Shown here piece after piece: positions 26,799 through 33,698 of a stretch of 40,372 bases of DNA (its first letter is position 1; every line of letters begins with the position of its first letter). The stretch is taken from the NCBI GenBank assembly GCA_016281915.1, contig JAEEJO010000063.1, forward strand, positions 1 to 40,372. Reading direction: 5' to 3'. The notes under the pieces were generated by a model. It had not been told where the DNA came from, did no database searches, and saw nothing but the letters and a program-made list of their open reading frames with translations. Both the position numbers and the translations under genes were made by a program. The stretch is from Clostridiales bacterium (GTDB lineage Bacteria > Bacillota > Clostridia > Oscillospirales > UBA644).

Positions 26799-26815
26799 CG
26801 CGGTTTTTTCCCGCG
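26799..26815 (-). promoter_or_regulatory. Small 5'-UTR hairpin before asnA, no Shine-Dalgarno
   Basis: Arms CGCGG (26811-26815) and CCGCG (26799-26803) enclose a GAAAAAA loop within a leader of about 55 nt. It sits where a ribosome binding site would be expected. It might affect initiation or RNA stability; too short for a T-box. Confidence 0.4.
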
Positions 26816-26851
26816 CCCCTTTTCCGACAAAAAATTATTATATTACATTAT

Positions 26852-26880
26852 ATTATATCACATATTACGCTTTTTTACAA
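26852..26880 (-). promoter_or_regulatory. Promoter of the asnA-ruvB operon
   Basis: Minus-strand TTGTAA (26875-26880) and TATAAT (26852-26857) are 17 bp apart. Transcription would start near 26845, about 55 nt before asnA. Confidence 0.7.
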
Positions 26881-26940
26881 GAGGGGAATTTCGGCTTTTT
26901 TTGGATATTACGATCAAAGATACGTTTGTATACAAGTAAA

Positions 26941-26967
26941 GACCCCTGCGGCAATGCCGCAGGGGTC
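26941..26967 (-). terminator. Terminator hairpin after the large secreted-protein gene
   Basis: GACCCCTGCGGC-AAT-GCCGCAGGGGTC is a perfect 12-bp stem. On the minus strand it is followed by UUUACUUG, a short U-tract. It lies 43 bp past the stop codon of the 1372-residue protein and upstream of the asnA promoter. Confidence 0.8.
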
Positions 26968-27009
26968 CGTATGCTGAAAGTTATTTCGTATTATCAGGAA
27001 GAAAACTTA

Positions 27010-30000
27010 TCAGTCATCAATTGTTTCAGGTACATCAACAGTGAGGCCTGCCTTAGCGAGGTTAAGGGCGATGATGGAGCTGAGGAGTTTAGCGTCGTCA
27101 GCTTCTTTATCGATGTCAGCCTTCAGAGTGTCGATAGCAGCCTTGTATGCAGCAGCGGTGTCAGCGGTGCAGCCTTCAACTGCTTTTGCATAACCGTCGT
27201 TAGCTTCTTTGTAGATAGCCTTAGCCTGTTCGAGAACAACGCTGGGTTTTTCTACTTCAACGATAACAACTTCGGGTTCCTGAACGGGTTCTTCTACCGG
27301 AGCGAGTTTGAGATCTGCAAATCTGTCAGCAACAGACTTGTATGCAGCCATCATCTGAGACTCGGTAGCGGTGTCAGCTTCTGCCATAGCGTATGCAGCT
27401 TCAACAGCGTTAGCAAACTTTCTGTAGGAAGCTTCGGTATAAAGCTCAACAACTACCTGGAGTTCGAGAACTTTGGTATCTTTCTTGAGGTTTTTACCGG
27501 TGTACATAGACTTGGTAAGAGCAGACATTGCGTTGTCGATGTTCTTGATTATTGTTTCAAGATCGTTAGAGTTGAGAACAGAAATCGTGAACTGGAGTGC
27601 TTTCTTAGCTTCGGAGATAGCAACTTCGAGGTTGTCTTTTGCAGCTTTGTCGTCAGTTACGTTTGCACGAACATAGAGAGCTTCAGCAGCAGCGACCTTA
27701 GCAGCGAGGGTGTCTTTATCAGCAGCGCCTTCGGTAGCTTCGATCTTTTCGAGGTTAGCCATAGCGAGTTTAAGAGCAGCAACTGCATCGTCAACATCAG
27801 CCTTCGGGCATCTTGTGTCGAGAGCAACGTACTGAGCGTTAGCGTAAGCAGCTACGAATGCATCCCAGATTGCCTTAGCTTCGTCTGTATTTGTCTTGTA
27901 TGCATATACGTTCTTACCGTCAGCTTCACGAATGAGAGCTTCGAGTTCAGCTTTGTATGCTACGAGACCTGCAGTGGTGTAGTTGGATCTGTCAGCATAT
28001 GCTTTGGAGAGTTCTTCAAGAACTTTTTCAGCATACCAAACAGGCATATCTTTAAGATCGTTGTCTTCTACGGTGTATCCAGTTGCTTCATCACCATTGA
28101 TGCAGCCGAGGATAAGAGCGCCGATTCTTCTGAGTTCCTGATACTTATCAGCGAAATCTCTGGTAAGACCGGAAACATCATTGAAGTTAACGAGGCTGTT
28201 CATCGGATCGAGATAATTTCTCTTGAGCGGTGTAACAACGCCGTCACCGAGCTGACCGTAGTAGAGGTTGAGAATTGCAACTTCTTCGTGAGCGTCTTCA
28301 ACAGCATGTTCAAACTTCATCTGGAAGTACTGATAGCAGTTTCTAGCGTCAACGAGTTTTGCAAAGAATACTGTATTTGCGTTTGCAGAGAGTTTTTCGT
28401 AAAGTTTTTCGTAGTTGTAGGAATCAGCTTCGCCGAAGTAGTGGTCTACGATGTAGTAAACGTCTTCAACGAATGAATCGAACTTAGCAGCGCCTGCTTC
28501 GGTAAGGATGTAAGACTTGAGAGCCTTAACGAATTTATCGTAAGCAGCGAGTAATGAGGTCTTAGTTGCGGGAGCCTGGTTCTTGTTTTCAGCAATGAGT
28601 TTAGCGAGGTTTGCTGCTGCTACCTTAGCAGTCTTGAAGTAATCCTTCGGATAGTTTGCTTCTTTAGTTACACATTCAAGGAAGTCAGCGTCGCCTGCAT
28701 TAGCTGCGATGTCTGTAAGAGCATTGCCGTCAGCATCGTTCTGAGTGGTGATTTCCCAGTCAAGAACAGCTGCTACGTTTTCGAGTACCCAACCGTAAAC
28801 CTGGATAAGGGTTGTGAGGTCAGCAGTGAGATACTTGAGAGCGGTGCGGATTCTTCCGATGTAACCTGTTGCAGCAGCGTCGCCTGTTACAGCGTCACCG
28901 GTCTTAACGGGAGTTCCGTTGGGAATGGTCCAGTCAAAGCCAACTGCTGTGGATTCGTATTTGAAGTCATCTCTTACTTCTTTAGCTACGTCGAAGAGAG
29001 TCTGGATGAAGTTGTAAACGCTGTCGAGAGCAACATCCTGGTTGAGGTATTTGCCGTCTTCAGTTTCAAACTTCATAATGTCAGCTGTGAATGCGTCAGC
29101 GTTAGCTGTAGCGTTGTTGCCGCGAGCATAGCCAACTACTGCTTCGTAGATGGAAGAAACGCCTGCGCGATCTTCGAATACGAGTTCGTCGCCTTCGAGT
29201 TCACCGAGTTCGTCGTCATCTTTCTGGAGTCTGTGTTTAACGAAAGAAAGAACGGTCTTGGTGGGTTTGGTGGGAAGTTTATCTCTGGATTCTACGTTAT
29301 CAAAGAGGTAGAAGGAGTAAGTGATGGAAGCGAGGAGGTTGTCAAGAGGACAATCAGGGCCTACGCCGTCTTCATAAATGTCTACCATTTCGATCTGGCC
29401 GTCAACTACCTGGAGGATAGGACCAACTACGCCTGCGAGGAACGCATACTTGTTGATCTCGTTTACAACGGACTTCGGATCAGCGGGGATAGAAGTTGTG
29501 ATGTCGGGAAGAGTTGCAGCTGTGAGCTGTTTGTTGAAGTTGTCAAGAGCAGCTTTGAGCAGTGCGCTGAACTTCCAGTAAGAGAACCAGTTGGGAGTGA
29601 ACTCAACGGTTACTCTGTCGTTTTTAACATCAACGCCTGTGAGGTCTTTGATGGTGCGAACGCCTTCGGGAACGATAACAAGAACAGATTCACCTGCAGC
29701 AGCGGGGAGCATTGTCTTGAGATCTTCTTTAGCGTTGTAAAGTCTTGTCCAAACGATCTTATAAGGATCGTCGTCCTTCTTAGAGGACCAATCCCAGTTC
29801 TTAAGAAGAGCTTCTGCTTTTCTTACGAGTTCGGTGCCTTCAGCAACGTTGAGAGCTGAGAGCTGCTGTTCGGATCTGGGAGCAACTGCTTTGATACCGG
29901 CAACGATCTTGTCGATAAGAGCGTTGAAGTCGGTAAGAGCAAGGATCATAAGTCTTGCGTTGGAGTCTTTCTCTCTGATGTATTCGATAACGCGTTTAGC

Positions 30001-31128
30001 GTAAAGAACATCGTTGAGAAGCTGAGCTGCGGATGCAGTGTAGATGTTGTTGTAAACGTCTTTGATATATTTATCATAGATGTCTATAACGATTTCGAGT
30101 TTGAGGAATGCTTTGTACTGAGCAGTGAAGTCAGCATTTTCGCCGAAGTACATATCGATCTTGCCGATGAGTTTTTCAACGAGAGCATTGATCAGATCTC
30201 TGAATTCTTTGTAATCGCCATTGAGGAAGTCCCAGTAAAGAACGCCTGCGCCATTGGTGGAGGCTTTCTTCATAGCGAGCTCTCTGAGAGCGATTTCAAA
30301 TGCGAATACTTCGTCGGGAGCAATCTGTCTTGCTTCTGCGAATGTGTACCATCTTACGGGGTACTGTCTGAGAGCGTTGCCGCCCCAGAACTGAGCGTCT
30401 GTCCAGTAGTCATCTTCATCGATGATGTAGAAGTAGGGGTTGAAGCCGATGGACTGGTTGTAGAAAGAGCCGTCCATGAAGAAGCCCATGTATCTGCTGC
30501 TGTCGTAAAGATCAGCATAACCAGCAGGTTTAGCAGTAGCGGTAACTTCTCTGCTGAGAGCTTCGAAGATGTAGTCGATCATGCCTTTAGCGGCTTTAAC
30601 AACTGCATTTCTGCCTTCATTGAAGCTTGCGTCAACGATTTCGTTGTTAGCGTCCTGACCGAAATACCAAGCGGACGCAGCGTATTCAACGATGTTGCTT
30701 ACGTTTGCTTTTGCGAGGTCGAGATAGGTCTGGTCGTCAACGGGATCTTTTACCCACTCAACTTTGCCGGTAACGTTTTTACCGTTGTTGTTTTCTACAA
30801 AGTTCTGAGCGAGAGTGTCGCCTTCACCGAGGAAGAGGAAGTAATCAGGATCGTTGTTGCCCCAGAAAGCGGCACGATCAAGATAAGCCTGATACTCCTT
30901 TTTTTCGTCGTTCCAGGTGAGGAGACCTGTTTCTTCGAGAAGAGTATATGTGCGGTCTTCGAGTTCGGGACCGTAAACAACGAGCTTCTCGATAGCAGCT
31001 TTAAGCGCTGTTCTGTCTGCTTCGTAATCGGTAGCTGCTGCTGCACCCAGAGAGCCGATGATTGCGGTAGCGGACATAGAAACTATCATCGCCATAACAA
31101 GGATGGCAGAGATAATTTTTTTGCTCAT
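27010..31128 (-). CDS. Large secreted helical protein with C-terminal FIVAR-like repeats
   Basis: The 1372-residue protein starts with a signal peptide (MSKKIISAILVMAMIVSM, cleavage after AAAAT or nearby, ~residue 33). I do not recognise residues ~35-1040, which look alpha-helical and rich in Ala, Tyr and Asp. The last third has several FIVAR-like three-helix units near 1049-1130, 1137-1215, 1230-1275 and 1296-1365; the clearest includes YTEASYRKFANAVEAAY. A Pro/Glu/Val spacer (EEPVQEPEVVIVEVEKP) precedes the last. There is no LPXTG motif, membrane anchor or SLH domain. Ala is almost always GCT or GCA, as in highly expressed genes. It follows a permease operon but has its own promoter. AAGGAGG lies nine bases before the ATG. 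A structural, S-layer-like or carbohydrate-holding role is possible; this is inference. Confidence 0.8.
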   Translation of the reverse strand: MSKKIISAILVMAMIVSMSATAIIGSLGAAAATDYEADRTALKAAIEKLVVYGPELEDRTYTLLEETGLLTWNDEKKEYQAYLDRAAFWGNNDPDYFLFLGEGDTLAQNFVENNNGKNVTGKVEWVKDPVDDQTYLDLAKANVSNIVEYAASAWYFGQDANNEIVDASFNEGRNAVVKAAKGMIDYIFEALSREVTATAKPAGYADLYDSSRYMGFFMDGSFYNQSIGFNPYFYIIDEDDYWTDAQFWGGNALRQYPVRWYTFAEARQIAPDEVFAFEIALRELAMKKASTNGAGVLYWDFLNGDYKEFRDLINALVEKLIGKIDMYFGENADFTAQYKAFLKLEIVIDIYDKYIKDVYNNIYTASAAQLLNDVLYAKRVIEYIREKDSNARLMILALTDFNALIDKIVAGIKAVAPRSEQQLSALNVAEGTELVRKAEALLKNWDWSSKKDDDPYKIVWTRLYNAKEDLKTMLPAAAGESVLVIVPEGVRTIKDLTGVDVKNDRVTVEFTPNWFSYWKFSALLKAALDNFNKQLTAATLPDITTSIPADPKSVVNEINKYAFLAGVVGPILQVVDGQIEMVDIYEDGVGPDCPLDNLLASITYSFYLFDNVESRDKLPTKPTKTVLSFVKHRLQKDDDELGELEGDELVFEDRAGVSSIYEAVVGYARGNNATANADAFTADIMKFETEDGKYLNQDVALDSVYNFIQTLFDVAKEVRDDFKYESTAVGFDWTIPNGTPVKTGDAVTGDAAATGYIGRIRTALKYLTADLTTLIQVYGWVLENVAAVLDWEITTQNDADGNALTDIAANAGDADFLECVTKEANYPKDYFKTAKVAAANLAKLIAENKNQAPATKTSLLAAYDKFVKALKSYILTEAGAAKFDSFVEDVYYIVDHYFGEADSYNYEKLYEKLSANANTVFFAKLVDARNCYQYFQMKFEHAVEDAHEEVAILNLYYGQLGDGVVTPLKRNYLDPMNSLVNFNDVSGLTRDFADKYQELRRIGALILGCINGDEATGYTVEDNDLKDMPVWYAEKVLEELSKAYADRSNYTTAGLVAYKAELEALIREADGKNVYAYKTNTDEAKAIWDAFVAAYANAQYVALDTRCPKADVDDAVAALKLAMANLEKIEATEGAADKDTLAAKVAAAEALYVRANVTDDKAAKDNLEVAISEAKKALQFTISVLNSNDLETIIKNIDNAMSALTKSMYTGKNLKKDTKVLELQVVVELYTEASYRKFANAVEAAYAMAEADTATESQMMAAYKSVADRFADLKLAPVEEPVQEPEVVIVEVEKPSVVLEQAKAIYKEANDGYAKAVEGCTADTAAAYKAAIDTLKADIDKEADDAKLLSSIIALNLAKAGLTVDVPETIDD

Positions 31129-31255
31129 GGATTGTTTTCCTCCTTAAAATTTTGTCTCTTTAAAGAGACTTAGAAAAAACTTTCGGCATTTTCGACTCGA
31201 TTCGGGGTTTTTCCCCTTTCAGAGGATACTACCCCTGCCTCTCATCTTTTGCCTT
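31129..31255 (-). other. Structured 5' leader of the large secreted-protein gene
   Basis: About 127 nt separate the predicted transcription start from the ATG. In order, the RNA shows a GGCAAAAGATGAGAGGC segment, an AGAGG/CCTCT stem (31238-31242 with 31221-31225) around AGGGGTAGTAT, a GGGG-AAAAA-CCCC hairpin (31204-31216), and GAGTCGAAAATGCCGAAAG. A perfect 16-bp palindrome GTCTCTTTAAAGAGAC (31154-31169) stands just before the ribosome binding site. The spacing resembles a folded cis-acting RNA. I compared it from memory with the common riboswitches and found no match. It could instead be a stability element for an abundant mRNA. Confidence 0.5.
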
Positions 31256-31261
31256 GGACAT

Positions 31262-31290
31262 ATTATATTACATTTTGCCGAAAAAATCAA
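31262..31290 (-). promoter_or_regulatory. Promoter of the large secreted-protein gene
   Basis: Minus-strand TTGATT (31285-31290) and TATAAT (31262-31267) are 17 bp apart. It gives the secreted-protein gene transcription independent of the permease operon. Confidence 0.78.
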
Positions 31291-31297
31291 CCCCTTT

Positions 31298-31640
31298 TTG
31301 TAATTTTTTTCAATAATGCCTGTAATTTGTATATTTGCACAGTTTTTTGCTTGCATTTATCCGCATAACTATGCAATATCAACATAAAATCATCGTTTTT
31401 GCGCCGGGAATTACGTTTTTGAGACGTAAAATTCTCCCGTTTTTCCGTTGTAATATATTACAATTTTCAATTTCGGCCTTTTTGAGCTGAAATTATTACA
31501 ACCCTTGAAAGAATCACATTTTCCCGCCGTTTCCGATCCTGATTTTTATCTGTTGAAAATTGTAATAATATATTTAGTGATGAAATGATTTGACACCACA
31601 ATATATAGATATTTTTCATTTTAGCCGTCGTTTTTGTAAT
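31298..31640. repeat. AT-rich intergenic cluster of TTGTAAT motifs with palindrome and inverted repeat
   Basis: In the gene-free stretch 31298-31689, TTGTAAT or its complement occurs at 31298-31304, 31448-31463 (both arms of the perfect palindrome TTGTAATATATTACAA), 31495-31501, 31560-31566 and 31634-31640. An exact 15-bp inverted repeat TTGAAAATTGTAATA joins 31553-31567 with 31456-31470. The region lies upstream of the secreted-protein promoter and downstream of the permease terminator. The motif could be an operator for a dimeric regulator; it does not match the CodY, PerR, Fur or Rex consensus that I know. No coding frame here is convincing. Confidence 0.5.
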
Positions 31641-31689
31641 AATTCTCAAAGTAAAAAAACGCCCGAAATGTCTTTCATGGTATTTATGC

Positions 31690-31720
31690 AAAAGAAAACC
31701 GCCCCTTTCGGAGCGGTTTT
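31690..31720 (-). terminator. Intrinsic terminator of the permease operon
   Basis: AAAACCGC and GCGGTTTT close a stem with a UUUC-type loop (31695-31720); on the minus strand UUUUCUUUU follows. It lies 16 bp past the stop of the last permease gene. Confidence 0.85.
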
Positions 31721-31735
31721 GAAATATTTGCCGTA

Positions 31736-32731
31736 TTATTCTACAAGGCCGGATCTTTCGATACCCTGGATGAAGTATCTCTGTGCAAAGAGGAATACTA
31801 TCAGGAGCGGGAATATCATAAGAATTGAAGCCGTATCGTAGAGAGTCTGCTGCTGGATAAGCTCGGAAACGCCTTTTGTAACGTTTGTTACGGTATTTGA
31901 AAGAATTACCATATTGGGAACGAGCATACTGTTGTAGGTCGTATCCGTCCACTGCCATGTGAAGGAGAAGAGGAAGACCGTTATCATCATGTTGCCCGCG
32001 TTGGGAAGCATTACCGAGAAGAATGTGCGGAACGGACCTGCGCCGTCAATATATGCAGCCTCGTCAAGCGCTTTGGGAAGTCCTCTGAAGAACTGACGCA
32101 TGAGGTAGATATAAAGACCGTTTTTAAGTCCGAGACCGGTAGCGGACATAACTGCCATGGGCCATACGCTGTCGATGATCGAGATATTTCCGATGAAGTA
32201 TCTGAAACGAACGTAAAGCGGAAGCATGATAGTCTGCGGCGGGATGATAAGGGTAAGAATTATGAGCATAAAGAGAATGTTCTTGCCCTTGAAGTTGAAT
32301 CTTGCAAAACCGTAGCCGGCAAAGCAGCTGACGAGCATCTGCAAAACTGCGGTTACGAGAGAGAGAAGTGCGGAATTGAGAAGAGCCTGCCAGTACTGGA
32401 TATTCTGAATAGCTCTCTGCCAGAAGTAGGTGGAACCTTCACGGGGGATAAACATAACCGTTTTATCTTCGAGGTCCGCCGTGGACATTCCGGAAACGAT
32501 GACCTTAACAACGAAGGGATAAAGGATCATGAATGAGATACCGACGATGATTATGAATCTCGCGATAGCCCAAAGGAATTTGCCTACGCCCTTTACGTTG
32601 ATGTTCTTTCTTTTCCATCTTTCCCAGCTGAAGTCCGCATACTTGGTGGGATTTAATTTTGTGAGCAAATTTTCGATGAAGTTGCGCTTTTCGTTTTCTT
32701 TGCCCTCGACAACGTAATTGATTTGTCTCAT
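31736..32731 (-). CDS. Carbohydrate ABC transporter permease (MalG-type), second pair
   Basis: The 331-residue membrane protein has a long N-terminal cytosolic extension (~50 residues), then six membrane helices. The EAA coupling motif reads EAAYIDGAGPFRTFFSVMLP, matching MalG/AraQ-type permeases that contact the ABC ATPase. It would pair with the MalF-type permease encoded just upstream. The substrate cannot be read from the sequence. AAGGAGG lies upstream of the ATG, 12 bp after the previous stop. It is the last gene of the seven-gene operon. Confidence 0.93.
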   Translation of the reverse strand: MRQINYVVEGKENEKRNFIENLLTKLNPTKYADFSWERWKRKNINVKGVGKFLWAIARFIIIVGISFMILYPFVVKVIVSGMSTADLEDKTVMFIPREGSTYFWQRAIQNIQYWQALLNSALLSLVTAVLQMLVSCFAGYGFARFNFKGKNILFMLIILTLIIPPQTIMLPLYVRFRYFIGNISIIDSVWPMAVMSATGLGLKNGLYIYLMRQFFRGLPKALDEAAYIDGAGPFRTFFSVMLPNAGNMMITVFLFSFTWQWTDTTYNSMLVPNMVILSNTVTNVTKGVSELIQQQTLYDTASILMIFPLLIVFLFAQRYFIQGIERSGLVE

Positions 32732-32743
32732 ATTCTTCCCTCC

Positions 32744-33697
32744 TTAGTCCTGATAGATGATGAGTTTGCGGACGAGAAGAACAACGATGCCGACGAAGAG
32801 AAGAACTACGAGCATGTAGATCCATGAGAACGCGGATGCGAGAGCATACTCGCTCGCGTTGCCAAGCTCTTCATTGATCATTGCGACCGCGGGGTTTTCC
32901 GCCTTGAGGAACATATCTATAACGGTATAGATAAGGTTAACGAGAATAAGCGGGGAGATCATGGGGAAGGAGATCTTCCAGAAGGTTTCCCATGCAGTTG
33001 CGCCTTCAACGGTTGCTGCTTCATACATCGAGGTTGAGATCGACTGCAAGCCGGAAAGGAAGACGAGCATCTGAACACCGGAAGAAGTGATAACGCTGTA
33101 AAGTCCGTCTACCGCGCCGAGAACAACGTTTGCAAAGTCGTTATTCTGAAGAACGACTACAACGAGCTGTCTGAGCTGCTGATAGTTGAAGACGTTTGCC
33201 ATACCCGAAGCGCTGCCTATATCCATCTTTTCCGAAGAGCTGTATACGTCAAGCATGGAGCTCATGTTCTCGAACTGGGCGATAATACCTGTTGAGATAA
33301 CAACGGGGATGAAGAAGATAACGCGGGCGATCGTTCTGCCTTTGAAGTTCTGGTTGAGAACGTTTGCCATGAAGAATGCGAAGATAAGGATAATCGGGAT
33401 CTGGACAAGAATGCTGAGGGTTGATTCAACAACCGTTCTGAGGAAGTCCGCCTCAACGAAGAGCGCTTCATAGTAGTTGTCAAGACCAACGAAAATCGTG
33501 TGGAAGCCCGACGCATCAACCTTGATCTCACTTACGGAGTAAATGAAAGACTGGATGATAACGGGAATGTATATGAACGCAAGACCGATTATTACGGGCA
33601 GAACGAAGATATAGCCGTAAAGATTCTGTTTACGTTCAAGCGAGAGTCTGCCTCTCTTGATTTGCTTTGGTTTCTTTGCCGCTGCTTCTGCGCTCAT
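32744..33697 (-). CDS. Sugar ABC transporter permease (MalF/UgpA-type), second pair
   Basis: The 317-residue protein has six predicted membrane helices; the first is YGYIFVLPVIIGLAFIYIPV, typical of LplB/UgpA-type permeases. The EAA motif is EAATVEGATAWETFWKISFP. It starts one base after the lipoprotein stop; its GGAGGTG ribosome site lies within the lipoprotein's last codons, giving tight coupling. No solute-binding protein or ATPase gene lies in this part of the operon. A generic MsmX-like ATPase may serve it, as known in Firmicutes; this is an inference. Confidence 0.92.
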   Translation of the reverse strand: MSAEAAAKKPKQIKRGRLSLERKQNLYGYIFVLPVIIGLAFIYIPVIIQSFIYSVSEIKVDASGFHTIFVGLDNYYEALFVEADFLRTVVESTLSILVQIPIILIFAFFMANVLNQNFKGRTIARVIFFIPVVISTGIIAQFENMSSMLDVYSSSEKMDIGSASGMANVFNYQQLRQLVVVVLQNNDFANVVLGAVDGLYSVITSSGVQMLVFLSGLQSISTSMYEAATVEGATAWETFWKISFPMISPLILVNLIYTVIDMFLKAENPAVAMINEELGNASEYALASAFSWIYMLVVLLFVGIVVLLVRKLIIYQD

Positions 33698-33698
33698 T

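Noticed and set aside
26790..26880. T-box riboswitch before asnA
   Set aside because: The leader is only about 55 nt after the promoter, and no T-box bulge sequence or terminator/antiterminator pair was seen.
26926..28476. A 516-codon open frame on the plus strand opposite the giant secreted-protein gene
   Set aside because: It is antisense to a gene with signal peptide, ribosome site, promoter and coherent codon use. The translation is rich in Ser, Val, Phe and Cys, with no domain and no ribosome site; it results from the biased codons of the real gene.
29233..29859. A 208-codon plus-strand frame
   Set aside because: Also antisense to the giant gene, without a ribosome site or promoter, and of shadow-like composition.
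31129..31255. A c-di-AMP, c-di-GMP, lysine, SAM or preQ1 riboswitch before the giant gene
   Set aside because: I compared the leader from memory with the conserved cores of these classes; none fits. It is reported only as an unassigned structured leader.
31467..31958. A 163-codon minus-strand frame across the permease end and intergenic region
   Set aside because: It overlaps the last permease gene in another frame and crosses the intrinsic terminator; its composition is atypical and no ribosome site precedes it.
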